From an uncultured Rivibacter sp. (GTDB taxonomy: Bacteria; Pseudomonadota; Gammaproteobacteria; Burkholderiales; Burkholderiaceae), in assembly GCA_946480925.1 (NCBI GenBank), contig CAMLLU010000013.1, forward strand, positions 1-64,000: 64,000 nt of DNA, written 5' to 3'. The position numbers and the translations under genes were made by a program. Shown here one piece after another: positions 35,119 through 43,258 of this stretch. Position 1 is the first letter of the stretch, and each line of letters starts with the position of its first letter. The notes beneath the pieces are model-generated. The model was not told the DNA's origin and did no database searches. It was given only the letters and a program-made list of their open reading frames with translations.

Positions 35119-35802
35119 ATGTACGAACTCGGAGTCGTCTACCGCAACATCCAGCGTGCCGATCGCGAAGCGGCCGACCGCCTGGCCGCCTTCGGCTCGG
35201 CCACCGTGCACGAGGCGATGGGCCGTGTGGGCCTCATGAAGCCCTGCATGCGGCCCATCTACGCCGGTGCGCAGGTCAGCGGCACGGCGGTCACGGTGCT
35301 GCTGCACCCCGGTGACAACTGGATGATGCACGTGGCCGCCGAACAGATCCGCGACGGCGACGTCGTGGTTGCGGCCATCACCGCCGAATGCACCGACGGC
35401 TACTTCGGCGACCTGCTGGCCACCAGCTTCAAGGCCCGCGGTGCCCGCGCATTGATCATCGACGCCGGCGTGCGCGACGTGAAGGTGCTCACCGAGATGG
35501 GCTTTCCGGTGTGGAGCAAGTGCATCTCGAGCAAGGGCACCATCAAGGCCACCATCGGCTCGGTGAACATCCCGGTCGTCTGTGCCGGTGCACTCGTCAA
35601 CCCAGGTGACGTGATCGTGGCCGACGACGACGGCGTGGTGTGCGTGCCCTCTGCACGCGCCGCCGAAGTGGCCGAAGCCGCCGCGGCGCGTGAGGCCAAC
35701 GAAGGTGCCAAGCGGGCCAAGCTCGCTTCCGGCGTGCTGGGGCTCGACATGTACAGCATGCGCGAACCTTTGGCGAAAGCTGGCCTGCGCTACGTCGACT
35801 GA
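35119..35802 (+). CDS. ligK: 4-carboxy-4-hydroxy-2-oxoadipate aldolase / oxaloacetate decarboxylase
   Basis: A 227-residue class II pyruvate aldolase of the RraA-like fold (LigK/GalC/ProA type). It cleaves 4-carboxy-4-hydroxy-2-oxoadipate to pyruvate and oxaloacetate and can decarboxylate oxaloacetate. Recognisable features are [32 protein letters not shown], GGYxGDLLAT-like [15 protein letters not shown], and [12 protein letters not shown] with the metal- and substrate-binding Arg-Asp pair. [18 protein letters not shown] is the family-typical C-terminal strand pair. Length equals the family norm. A GAGGAGAAAAG site precedes the ATG. The next gene starts 7 bases after the stop, so ligK, the DUF1932 gene and ligI form one operon. 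Confidence 0.94.
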   Translation: MYELGVVYRNIQRADREAADRLAAFGSATVHEAMGRVGLMKPCMRPIYAGAQVSGTAVTVLLHPGDNWMMHVAAEQIRDGDVVVAAITAECTDGYFGDLLATSFKARGARALIIDAGVRDVKVLTEMGFPVWSKCISSKGTIKATIGSVNIPVVCAGALVNPGDVIVADDDGVVCVPSARAAEVAEAAAAREANEGAKRAKLASGVLGLDMYSMREPLAKAGLRYVD

Positions 35803-35809
35803 GGCAGCG

Positions 35810-36775
35810 ATGGTGGAGTCGAACCCGAAGCGCTGGCACGTCGGCCTCATCGGCTACGGCGAGGTGGGGCGCATCCTCGCCGAAGAGCTGCGCGCGCAAG
35901 ACATCTCGGTGAGCGCCTACGACGTAAAGCTCATGCAGGAAAGCGCCGCACCTGCATTGAGGGAGCATGCTGCACGGCACGGCGTGCGCCTCGCCGGTTC
36001 GCACGCGCAGGCGGTCGCCAGTGCCGACCTGCTGGTGTGCGCCGTTACCGCGAGCCAGACGGTGGCGGCAGCGCAATCGGCCTGCGCGGGCCTGCGGCCC
36101 GGTGCCTTTTTCCTCGACTTCAACTCCGCCTCCCCCGGAGCCAAGCAGCAGGCCTCGCTGGCCGTCACCGCGGCGGGCGGCCGCTACGTCGAAGGCGCGG
36201 TGATGACCAGCGTGCCGCCGTACCGCATTCGCGTGCCGCTGCTGCTGGGTGGGCCCAACGCGCGTGCGATCGAAGCGCCGCTGAAGGCCCTGGGCTTCGA
36301 TGCACGCGTGGCGAGCGACCGGCTGGGCGTGGCCTCGGCCACCAAGATGTGCCGCAGCGTGATGATCAAGGGGCTCGAGGCGATGGTGATCGAAAGCTTC
36401 ACCACCGCACGCCACTACGGCGTCGAAGACGCGGTGATCGCCTCGCTGAAGGAAACCTTCCCCGGCATCGACTGGGAAAAGCAGGCAGCCTACTTCTTCC
36501 AGCGCGTCATCGAGCATGGGCGCCGCCGCGCCGAGGAAATGCGCGAATCGGCACAGACCGTGAGCGAAGCCGGCCTCACGCCATGGAGCGCGCAGGGCAC
36601 GGCCGAGCGCCAGGCCTGGGTGGCCGGGCTGGCCGAGCGCGGCGTGTTCGGTGACCGAGGGGCGCAGGGCTTTGCCCGCAGTGCCGACTGGCGCACCGAG
36701 GCCGACCGCGTTCTGCAGAACGCTCGAGCCGACCGCCTGCGCGAGCAGAACAAGCACGAAGGGCAGGGCCAATGA
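35810..36775 (+). CDS. DUF1932-type NAD(P)-dependent dehydrogenase in the lig operon
   Basis: A 321-residue oxidoreductase of the 6-phosphogluconate/beta-hydroxyacid-dehydrogenase-like group. The N-terminal Rossmann motif is HVGLIGYGEVGRILAEELR (GxGxxG). VEGAVMTSVPPYRIRVPLLL corresponds to the substrate loop, and the C-terminal DUF1932 helices begin GVASATKMCRSVMIKGLEAM. It sits between ligK (7-base gap) and ligI (ATGA overlap), so it is co-expressed with the pathway. Neither 4-carboxy-2-hydroxymuconate-6-semialdehyde dehydrogenase (LigC, a Gfo/Idh protein) nor the known oxalomesaconate tautomerases belong to this family. Its substrate is unknown, possibly a side-pathway aldehyde or keto acid. 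The start at 35810 is the first ATG after the ligK stop. Confidence 0.85.
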   Translation: MVESNPKRWHVGLIGYGEVGRILAEELRAQDISVSAYDVKLMQESAAPALREHAARHGVRLAGSHAQAVASADLLVCAVTASQTVAAAQSACAGLRPGAFFLDFNSASPGAKQQASLAVTAAGGRYVEGAVMTSVPPYRIRVPLLLGGPNARAIEAPLKALGFDARVASDRLGVASATKMCRSVMIKGLEAMVIESFTTARHYGVEDAVIASLKETFPGIDWEKQAAYFFQRVIEHGRRRAEEMRESAQTVSEAGLTPWSAQGTAERQAWVAGLAERGVFGDRGAQGFARSADWRTEADRVLQNARADRLREQNKHEGQGQ

Positions 36776-37689
36776 GCCGCTTCACCAAGACACCCGGCTG
36801 GCTCGACTGGTACGCTGGCCCCTCGAAGCCGCGCTTCGCGCTGCCCACCGGCGCGGTGGACGCGCACTGCCACGTGTTCGGCCCCGGCGACGTGTTTCCC
36901 TACGCCCCCGAGCGCAAGTACACGCCCTGTGATGCATCGCGCGAGCAGCTCTTCGCGCTGCGCGACCACCTGGGCTTTTCACGCAACGTGGTCGTGCAAG
37001 CCACCTGCCACGGCGCCGACAACAGCGCGATGCTGGATGCGCTTGTGCATTCGCAAGGCCGCGCGCGCGGCGTGGCCACGGTGCGGCGCGACGTGAGCGA
37101 TGCCGAGCTCGAACGCATGCACGGCCTGGGCGTGCGCGGTGTGCGCTTCAACTTCGTGAAGCGCCTGGTGGACTTCACGCCGCGCGACGAGCTCATGGAG
37201 ATCGCGCAGCGCATCTCTCGCCGGGGCTGGCACGTGGTGGTGTACTTCGAGGCGGCCGACCTGCCCGAGCTGTGGGACTTCTTCACCGCGCTGCCCACGC
37301 CCGTGGTGGTGGACCACATGGGCCGGCCCGACGTGACGCAGCCGGTGGACGGGCCCGAGTTCGAGCGCTTCATGCGGCTCATGGCCGAGCACCCGAACGT
37401 CTGGACCAAGGTGAGCTGCCCCGAGCGCCTGAGCGTGAGCGGCCCGCCGGCACTCGGCGGCGAACCTGCGCCCTACCGCGACGTGGTGCCCTTCGCGCGC
37501 TGCGTGGTGGAGGCCTTCCCGGACCGCGTGCTGTGGGGCACCGACTGGCCGCACCCCAACCTGAAGCACCACATGCCCGACGACGGGCTGCTGGTGGACT
37601 TCATTCCGCACATCGCGCCCACCCCTGCACTGCAGCACCGGTTGCTGGTGAGCAACCCCATGCGCCTGTACTGGCCTGAAGAGATCTGA
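36772..37689 (+). CDS. ligI: 2-pyrone-4,6-dicarboxylate lactonase
   Basis: A 305-residue amidohydrolase-superfamily lactonase that opens 2-pyrone-4,6-dicarboxylate to 4-oxalomesaconate. It matches LigI along its length: VDAHCHVFGPGDVFPYAPERK (HxH motif), ALRDHLGFSRNVVVQATCHG, GVRGVRFNFVKRLVD, PVVVDHMGRPDVTQ, LWGTDWPHPNLKHHMPDDG (the conserved Asp) and LVSNPMRLYW at the end. LigI-type lactonases work without a bound metal. It starts by ATGA overlap with the DUF1932 gene. With ligJ and ligK it completes the route from the pyrone to pyruvate and oxaloacetate. The ring-cleavage dioxygenase that makes the pyrone or its precursor is not in the window. Confidence 0.94.
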   Translation: MSRFTKTPGWLDWYAGPSKPRFALPTGAVDAHCHVFGPGDVFPYAPERKYTPCDASREQLFALRDHLGFSRNVVVQATCHGADNSAMLDALVHSQGRARGVATVRRDVSDAELERMHGLGVRGVRFNFVKRLVDFTPRDELMEIAQRISRRGWHVVVYFEAADLPELWDFFTALPTPVVVDHMGRPDVTQPVDGPEFERFMRLMAEHPNVWTKVSCPERLSVSGPPALGGEPAPYRDVVPFARCVVEAFPDRVLWGTDWPHPNLKHHMPDDGLLVDFIPHIAPTPALQHRLLVSNPMRLYWPEEI

Positions 37690-37697
37690 AATGAACC

Positions 37698-37776
37698 ACC
37701 CCCGTAGCGGCTTCGCCGCACCCCCTCAAGGGGGCGACGCCAGCGGACCGGCGAAGCCGGATCCGCGGCGTCCGCT
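37698..37776. repeat. GC-rich multi-palindrome intergenic element
   Basis: A run of short inverted repeats directly after ligI: GCGG-CTTCG-CCGC (37707-37719), CCCCCTCAAGGGGG (37721-37734), CCGGCGAAGCCGG (37748-37760), then GGATCCGCGGCGTCC. I recognise this as a repeated intergenic motif in Burkholderiales genomes. It may terminate the lig operon or stabilise the mRNA 3' end. Confidence 0.65.
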
Positions 37777-37857
37777 GGGCTGCGACCGCTGGACGCAGCG
37801 CAGAGGTTCATGCGTCGCGGAAGACGCTCTGCGTCATGGAGCACTGAAGTGAAACCT

Positions 37858-37958
37858 CAATTCATTCACCGCACAGACGTGGAGGACGCAGAGGACCGCA
37901 GAGAAGACCTGTATTCCTCCGCGAACCTCTGCGCCCTCCGAGCCTCTGCGGTGAAGGC
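37858..37958. repeat. Interspersed palindromic repeat, copy 2
   Basis: Shares its left terminus (CAATTCATTCACCGCA) and right terminus (CTCTGCGGTGAAGGCT) with the 35025-35089 element but has a longer core with GCAGAGG and CCTCTGCG blocks that can pair. Together with the element at 37698 it fills the 342-base gap between ligI and the next gene. A diverged direct repeat (37807-37850 and 37976-38020, TTCATGCGTCGCGG to TGAAGTG) flanks it. Confidence 0.75.
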
Positions 37959-38031
37959 TGTTGGTCTTTCATCGTTTCATGCGTCGCGGGTGGTGCGCAG
38001 CGCCATGGACAACTGAAGTGGAGACGAGACG

Positions 38032-38997
38032 ATGACCTTCACGAGACGACAGACGCTGGCCGCCGCACTGGCCCTGGCCGCCGGCGGTGCGGTGCGCGCG
38101 CAGGGCTTTCCCAGCCGGCCCGTCACCCTCATCGTGGGCTACAGCGCGGGCGGGGCGGTGGACATCATTGCGCGCACCGTGGGCCAGCGCCTGCAGGCCA
38201 GCCTGGGCCAGCCGGTGGTGGTGGAGAACAAGCCGGGGGCCGGCACCAACATCGCTACCAAGGCATTGATCGACGCCGCGCCCGACGGTCACACGCTGAT
38301 GCTCGCGGCCAATGCGCTGGCCGCCAACGTGTCGCTGTTCCAGCCCGCGCCCTACGCGCTCGATCGCGTGACGCCCATCTCGATGGTGGGCCGCGTGCCG
38401 GTGGTGCTGGCGGCCAATGCGCAGTCGGGCGTCGATTCGCTCAAGACGCTCATCGCGCAGTCGAAGGCCAGGCCGCAATCCATCACCTACGGCACGCCGG
38501 GCAACGGTGCCACACCGCACCTGGCGGTGGAGCTGTTCCAGCGGGCGGCCGGCATCGAGCTCACGCACGTGCCCTACAAGGGCGGCGCGCCCGCCATGAA
38601 CGACGTGATCGCCGGGCACATCCAGACCGTGGCGGTGAATGCGCTCGAGGTGCAGCCGCACGTCAAGGCCGGCAAGTTGCGCGTGCTCGCGGTGCTGAGC
38701 GAAAAGCGCTCGCCCATCTTCCCTGACGTGCCGACGATCGCCGAGTCCGGCTTCCCAGGCTTCGAGGCCTCGGTGTGGTACGGGCTGGTGGGCCCGGCCG
38801 GCCTGCCGCCCGCGGTGGTGACGCGGCTGCACCAGGAGGTGCAGCGCGCGATCGCCTCTGCCGAAGTGCGCGAGCGCCTCACTGCCGCCGGCGGCGAAGT
38901 GGTGGCCGGCTCCACGGCCATGTTTGCCGACATGGTGCGCCGCGAGCGGCAGCGCTACGAAAGGCTCATCCGCGAGGCGCAGATCAAGCCAGATTGA
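38032..38997 (+). CDS. Bug-family tripartite tricarboxylate transporter substrate-binding protein
   Basis: A 321-residue periplasmic receptor of the Bug (TctC) family. A twin-Arg-containing signal peptide (MTFTRRQTLAAALALAAGGA) precedes the hallmark FPSRPVTLIVGYSAGGAVDI, PVVVENKPGAGTNIAT, ITYGTPGNGATPHLA and LTHVPYKGGAPAMNDVIAGH. Such proteins bind carboxylates, often aromatic or dicarboxylic acids, for a TctAB permease or a regulatory relay. No tctAB is adjacent. Its place after ligI suggests a ligand related to the pathway, for instance an aromatic or pyrone acid. A GGAG site lies 10 bases upstream. The next gene is another Bug protein 71 bases on. Confidence 0.92.
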   Translation: MTFTRRQTLAAALALAAGGAVRAQGFPSRPVTLIVGYSAGGAVDIIARTVGQRLQASLGQPVVVENKPGAGTNIATKALIDAAPDGHTLMLAANALAANVSLFQPAPYALDRVTPISMVGRVPVVLAANAQSGVDSLKTLIAQSKARPQSITYGTPGNGATPHLAVELFQRAAGIELTHVPYKGGAPAMNDVIAGHIQTVAVNALEVQPHVKAGKLRVLAVLSEKRSPIFPDVPTIAESGFPGFEASVWYGLVGPAGLPPAVVTRLHQEVQRAIASAEVRERLTAAGGEVVAGSTAMFADMVRRERQRYERLIREAQIKPD

Positions 38998-39068
38998 CTT
39001 GACGCCGACTTGACACGACGGCCGAACGAGCCGCGGCACGACACGACGAGAAAGAGGAGACAGCGAAG

Positions 39069-40052
39069 ATGGATCACCACGACGAACACCACCGCCTGCG
39101 ACGCACCTTGCTGCTGGGCACCGCAGCCGTGGCCGCATGGCCTGCCGCACGGGCGCAGGGCGGCAAGCCGCTGCGCCTCATCGTGCCGTTCCCACCCGGA
39201 GGTTCCACCGACATCCTGGCGCGTGCGGTGGGCAACAAGCTGGGCCCCGCGCTGGGGCAGACGGTGGTCATCGAGAACAAGCCCGGCGCGGGCGGCTCCA
39301 CCGGTGCGGCCGAGGCGGCACGCGCCGAGGCCGACGGCAACACGCTGATGATGGGCCACATCGGCACGCTGGCCGTGAATCCGGCGCTCTACCCCAAGCT
39401 GCCCTACGACCCGGTGAAGAGCTTCGTGCCGGTGGCCTGGGTGGCGCGGGTGCCCAACATCCTGGTGGTGAACGCGGCGTCGCCCATCAAGTCGCTGGCC
39501 GACCTGGTGAACAAGGCGCGCGCGCAGCCGGGGCGGCTCACGTATTCGTCTGGCGGCAACGGCAGCGCGGCGCACATCACCTTCGAATACCTGAAGCTGA
39601 AGGCGAAGTTCTTCATGCTGCACATCCCCTACCGCGGCACGGCGCCTTCGGTGAACGACCTGCTGGGCGGCCAGGTGGATGCCACCTTCACCGGCGCGCC
39701 GGTGGTGCTGCCGCACGTGCGCAGCGGGCGCCTGCGCGCGCTGGCCGTGTCGAGCCCGCAGCGCCTGCCTTCGCTGCCCGACGTGCCGACCGTGGCCGAG
39801 AGCGGCTTCGCCGGCTTCGATGCCGACCAGTGGTACGGCATCGTGGCGCCCGCCGGCACGCCGGCGGCCGTGGTGGGCAAGCTCAATGCAGAGATCAACA
39901 AGGCCCTGACCCAGCCCGCGGTGGCCGAGCAGCTGGCCACTGAAGGGGCCATTCCCACGCCGGGCACTCCCAAGGCATTCGCCGACCTCATCGCCCGCGA
40001 GATACCGCGCTGGGCCGAGGTGGTGAAGGCTGGCAACGTGAAGCTCGATTGA
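39069..40052 (+). CDS. Bug-family tripartite tricarboxylate transporter substrate-binding protein
   Basis: A 327-residue Bug receptor. After an RR-containing signal peptide (LRRTLLLGTAAVAAWPAARAQ) the conserved blocks are LRLIVPFPPGGSTDILARAV, TVVIENKPGAGGSTGAAEAA, LTYSSGGNGSAAHITFEYLK and FMLHIPYRGTAPSVNDLLGG. It is clearly paralogous to its neighbours at 38032 and 42105 but well diverged, so the three probably bind different acids. AAGAGGAGA precedes the ATG. The hydrolase gene at 40063 follows after 10 bases, so the two are co-transcribed. Permease partner absent. Confidence 0.92.
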   Translation: MDHHDEHHRLRRTLLLGTAAVAAWPAARAQGGKPLRLIVPFPPGGSTDILARAVGNKLGPALGQTVVIENKPGAGGSTGAAEAARAEADGNTLMMGHIGTLAVNPALYPKLPYDPVKSFVPVAWVARVPNILVVNAASPIKSLADLVNKARAQPGRLTYSSGGNGSAAHITFEYLKLKAKFFMLHIPYRGTAPSVNDLLGGQVDATFTGAPVVLPHVRSGRLRALAVSSPQRLPSLPDVPTVAESGFAGFDADQWYGIVAPAGTPAAVVGKLNAEINKALTQPAVAEQLATEGAIPTPGTPKAFADLIAREIPRWAEVVKAGNVKLD

Positions 40053-40062
40053 GGAGCGAGGC

Positions 40063-40893
40063 ATGGCACGCGTCAGGTTCTTTCTCGCAGCGCTGTTGTG
40101 CACTCTGGCAACACTGGGCCACGCCCAGGCCACCGCGCCCGCGGCCGGCAAGGTCGAAGTGGTGTGGCTGGGGCAGGCAGCCTTCAAGATCACCTCGCCT
40201 GGCGGCAAGGTGATCGTCACCGACCCGTGGCTCAGGCAGAACCCGCTCACGCCGCCCGAATACAAGCAGCTCGACAAGTTCGGCAAGATCGACGTGCTGC
40301 TCGTGTCGCATGGCCACTGGGACCATTTCGCCGATGCGCCGGCACTCGCGCAGCAGTACGACACGCCGATCCGCGCGCCGGGCGGCTTGAACCAGGCCCT
40401 CACCACGTTGGGCGTGCTGCCGGCGAAGCTGCTGCCGCGCATGAACAAGGGAGGCACCATCACCCCGGTGCCGGGCATCAAGGTCACCGCGGTGCGCGCC
40501 GAGCACTCTTCAGAACTCGTGTGGCGCAACCCCGCCACCGACAAGGACGAGACGCACTTCGGCGGCGAGCCGGTGGGCTGGATCATCGAGCTGGAGAACG
40601 GCTTTCGCATCTACCACGCGGGTGACACCGCGGTGTTCGGCGACATGCGCCTCATCGGCGAGCGCTACAGGCCCGACCTCGCGCTCGTGCCCATCGGCGG
40701 CCATTTCACGATGGACCCGGCTGACGCCGCCTGGGCCGTGAAGGACCTCATCAAGCCGCGCACCGTGATCCCCATGCACTACGGCGCGAACCCGCTGGCC
40801 AAAGGCACGGCCAGGGAGTTCGTCGACGCGATGGGCCCTGGCGACGCCGTGAAGGTGATCGTGGCGGTGCCCGGTCAGCCGCTCGAGTTCTGA
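40063..40893 (+). CDS. Exported metallo-beta-lactamase-fold hydrolase (UPF0173-like)
   Basis: A 276-residue MBL-fold protein with a signal peptide (VRFFLAALLCTLATLGHAQ). The metal motif HxHxDH is present in LLVSHGHWDHFADAPAL. Later ligands are HAEHSSELVW-like AEHSSELVWRN, HAGDTAVFGDM and VIPMHYGANPLAKG. The order matches the UPF0173/YtkL metal-dependent hydrolases, most of which are cytoplasmic, so the export signal is unusual. The reaction is unknown; a lactone or ester of an aromatic acid is conceivable given the operon with Bug receptors. It starts 10 bases after the Bug gene. A 124-base gap containing a tandem 13-base repeat (ATCCACAACCGAG twice, about 40985-41010) precedes the porin. Confidence 0.85.
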   Translation: MARVRFFLAALLCTLATLGHAQATAPAAGKVEVVWLGQAAFKITSPGGKVIVTDPWLRQNPLTPPEYKQLDKFGKIDVLLVSHGHWDHFADAPALAQQYDTPIRAPGGLNQALTTLGVLPAKLLPRMNKGGTITPVPGIKVTAVRAEHSSELVWRNPATDKDETHFGGEPVGWIIELENGFRIYHAGDTAVFGDMRLIGERYRPDLALVPIGGHFTMDPADAAWAVKDLIKPRTVIPMHYGANPLAKGTAREFVDAMGPGDAVKVIVAVPGQPLEF

Positions 40894-41017
40894 GCCGCAG
40901 CAGCAAACCAGGCAACGACAAGAAAACGCAGCCGCCAGGCGCTCATGCCGCGCCCGGTGAGCTGCCGCATTCCCACAAGGCGAATCCACAACCGAGATCC
41001 ACAACCGAGGAGACAGC

Positions 41018-42085
41018 GTGACGAAAACCTTCAACCCCGCGACCATCGCCTGTGCGGCAGGCCTGCTTTGCGTGCCGGCGGCATTCGCGCAGCAACAGCA
41101 GCAGGCTGGCAGCAGCGTGGTGATCTACGGCCTCATCGACACCGTGCTGCGCCACGTGAACAACGTGGATGCCGACCGCGGCTCGGACAACCTCATGGAC
41201 GACGGCATCTTCACCGGCAGCCGCCTGGGCTTTCGAGGCCGAGAAGACCTGGGCGGGGGCCTGGCGGCCGTGTTCACGCTCGAGTCCGGCTTCGACCCGA
41301 GCACCGGCGCCTCGCTGCAGGGCACGGCCACGGCCGACTACGGGCAGACCGCGGCGAACCCGCGCTTCTGGGGCCGTGAGGTCCACGTCGGCCTGCGCGG
41401 CAGCGCCTGGGCCGTGACGGCCGGGCGCCAATACACGCTGGCCCACACGACGGCCGGGCGCTTCCAGCCGCAGGGCAACCCGAACAACCTGGCCTATTCG
41501 GTGTTCAGCAGCCACCACGTCGCGCGGCAGGACAACATGCTGCGCATCGACGGCAAGTTCGGCGGCGTGGAGCTCGCCGCTTCGCGCACCTTCGGCGAGG
41601 TGACGGGCAACGGCGGTAGCGATGCCTGGGCCGTGTCGGCCGGCTGGGGCGCGGGCCCGGTCTGGTTGGGTGGTTATGCGCAGCAGATGAAGAACATCAC
41701 CGACAGCGAGACGCGCAAGATCGCCGGCCTGGGCGGCAACTACAAGGTGCTGCCGGTGTTCACGGTGTACGCCGGTGCCATGCGCCGCACGCACGACGTG
41801 AGCGTGCAGGTCAACAAGGTGTGGACGCTGGGCATGAACTTCGACGTCACGCCGTCCATCACGCTCAGTGCCGCGCACCTGGCCGACGACCAGGGCGGCA
41901 GCGCCGCGTTGGAAGGTTCGCGCAAGGTGAGCTACCTGAGCGCGAGCTACCGCTTCTCGCGCCGCACCGACGTGTACGCGTCGGCAGACCACAACGACGT
42001 GAAGGGCGGCTACGCCAAGCCAGGCTTCATGGGCACCAAGGGCACGCAGGACGGCTTCAACGTCGGCCTGCGCCACCGCTTCTAG
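41018..42085 (+). CDS. Gram-negative trimeric-type porin
   Basis: A 355-residue outer-membrane porin of the betaproteobacterial OmpC/Omp32-like family. A signal peptide ends at AAFAQQ. The mature protein begins SSVVIYGLIDTVLRHVNNVD and continues with SRLGFRGREDLGGGLAAVFTLESGFD, RFWGREVHVGLRGSAWAVTAGRQY, typical of L2/L3 and constriction regions. It ends with aromatic FNVGLRHRF, the C-terminal Phe needed for assembly. It should admit small anionic solutes such as aromatic acids to the periplasm, fitting the flanking Bug receptors. The start is a GTG at 41018 with GAGGAGA upstream; an ATG is not available at a sensible place. The next gene starts 19 bases downstream. Confidence 0.9.
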   Translation: MTKTFNPATIACAAGLLCVPAAFAQQQQQAGSSVVIYGLIDTVLRHVNNVDADRGSDNLMDDGIFTGSRLGFRGREDLGGGLAAVFTLESGFDPSTGASLQGTATADYGQTAANPRFWGREVHVGLRGSAWAVTAGRQYTLAHTTAGRFQPQGNPNNLAYSVFSSHHVARQDNMLRIDGKFGGVELAASRTFGEVTGNGGSDAWAVSAGWGAGPVWLGGYAQQMKNITDSETRKIAGLGGNYKVLPVFTVYAGAMRRTHDVSVQVNKVWTLGMNFDVTPSITLSAAHLADDQGGSAALEGSRKVSYLSASYRFSRRTDVYASADHNDVKGGYAKPGFMGTKGTQDGFNVGLRHRF

Positions 42086-42104
42086 CCTGAACAGGAGACA
42101 AGCA

Positions 42105-43103
42105 ATGCCGAAGACCTCTTCGACCTGGCGCACGCTGTCGCGGCGCGCCGTGCTCACGGCGTGCGCGCTGGCCGCTGCGCTGCCGCTGGCCTCGCACGCA
42201 CAGGGCCGCTACCCCGAGCGGCCCATCACGCTGATCGTGCCGTTCGCGCCCGGCGGCATTGCCGACGTGACCGCACGCGCAGTGGCCGAGCACATGGCCA
42301 GGACGCTGGGCCAGCCCATCGTGGTGGACAACCGGCCGAGCGCCGGCAGCATCGTCGCGTCGCAGGCGGTGGCCAGCGCCAAACCCGATGGCCATACGCT
42401 GCTGCTCATGAGCAACGGCAACGCGGTGAGCGTGGGCCTGTTCAGGAAGCTGCCTTACGACACGGTGAAGGACCTGGCACCGGTCTCGACGCTGGGCTAC
42501 TTCGACCTCGGCGTGTTCGTGCCCGGCAACTCGCGCTTCAAGTCGCTCGGCGAGGTGCTGGCCTTCGCGAAGGGCAGCCCCGGCAAGCTCAACATCGGCA
42601 CCATCGCCGTGGGCAGCACGCAGCACCTGGCGGCCGAGCTGTTCAAGTCGGTGGCCGGCATCGACGCGTTGACGGTGCCCTACAAGGGCTCGCCCGCGGT
42701 GCTGGTGGCGCTGCGCGGCGGCGAGGTCGACGTGGCGCTGGAGATCCTGGGGCCCATGGTGCCGCAGGTGAAGTCGGGCGACGTGAAGCTGCTGGCCGTC
42801 ACCGGCGACAAGCCGAATCCGGCGCTGCCTTCGGCGCCCACGGTGCAGCAGGCGGGCCTGGCCGGCTACAACGTGGCGTCGTGGAACGCCATCGCGGCAC
42901 CGGCCGGCACGCCTGCGGCGGTGGTCGAGCAGCTCAACCAGGCGGTGCAGCAGGCCCTCGAGTCGCCGGCCGTGCGCGCCAGGCTCGAGCCGCTGGGCGT
43001 GCGCGTGCAGGGCAGCACGCCGGCCCAGGCGCAGGCGCTGCTGGCCTCGGAGATCAAGCGCTGGGGCGACGTGATCCGCGCCGCGAAGATCGAGCCGCAG
43101 TAG
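42105..43103 (+). CDS. Bug-family tripartite tricarboxylate transporter substrate-binding protein
   Basis: Third Bug receptor, 332 residues, 19 bases after the porin gene. A signal peptide (RRAVLTACALAAALPLASHAQ) is followed by PITLIVPFAPGGIADVTARA, QPIVVDNRPSAGSIVASQAV, LNIGTIAVGSTQHLAAELFK and LTVPYKGSPAVLVALRGGEV. An AGGAGA site lies 6 bases before the ATG. Porin plus receptor in one transcript suggests a dedicated uptake route across the outer membrane and periplasm, but the inner-membrane TctAB pair is missing here as for the other two receptors. Confidence 0.92.
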   Translation: MPKTSSTWRTLSRRAVLTACALAAALPLASHAQGRYPERPITLIVPFAPGGIADVTARAVAEHMARTLGQPIVVDNRPSAGSIVASQAVASAKPDGHTLLLMSNGNAVSVGLFRKLPYDTVKDLAPVSTLGYFDLGVFVPGNSRFKSLGEVLAFAKGSPGKLNIGTIAVGSTQHLAAELFKSVAGIDALTVPYKGSPAVLVALRGGEVDVALEILGPMVPQVKSGDVKLLAVTGDKPNPALPSAPTVQQAGLAGYNVASWNAIAAPAGTPAAVVEQLNQAVQQALESPAVRARLEPLGVRVQGSTPAQAQALLASEIKRWGDVIRAAKIEPQ

Positions 43104-43126
43104 CGAAGGCAGGAGGCGCGGCCGGT

Positions 43127-43258
43127 TCAGGCGCTGACGTTCAGCACCATCATCAGCCCGCCGCCGCCTTCCTGTTCGACGTTGTTGTTGGTCGTGTGGT
43201 GCGGGATGTGCTCATGTAGAGCTTCACCAGCACGAAGCCCCACTTTGGCGCCTCCGGG
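43127..43258 (-). pseudogene. 3' fragment of an unidentified gene with a frameshift
   Basis: On the minus strand one frame reads KWGFVLVKLYM with GC-ending codons, and a second frame takes over as EHIPHHTTNNNVEQEGGGGL and MMVLNVSA before a stop at 43127. One missing base near 43215 would fuse them. Both pieces have strong third-position GC, which argues for a decayed coding end rather than chance. It lies between the convergent Bug and siderophore-interacting genes. Family unknown. Confidence 0.35.

Noticed and set aside
37858..37958. CRISPR-like short repeats (GCAGAGG blocks)
   Set aside because: Blocks are irregularly spaced and palindromic with no constant spacer length, and no cas gene is present.
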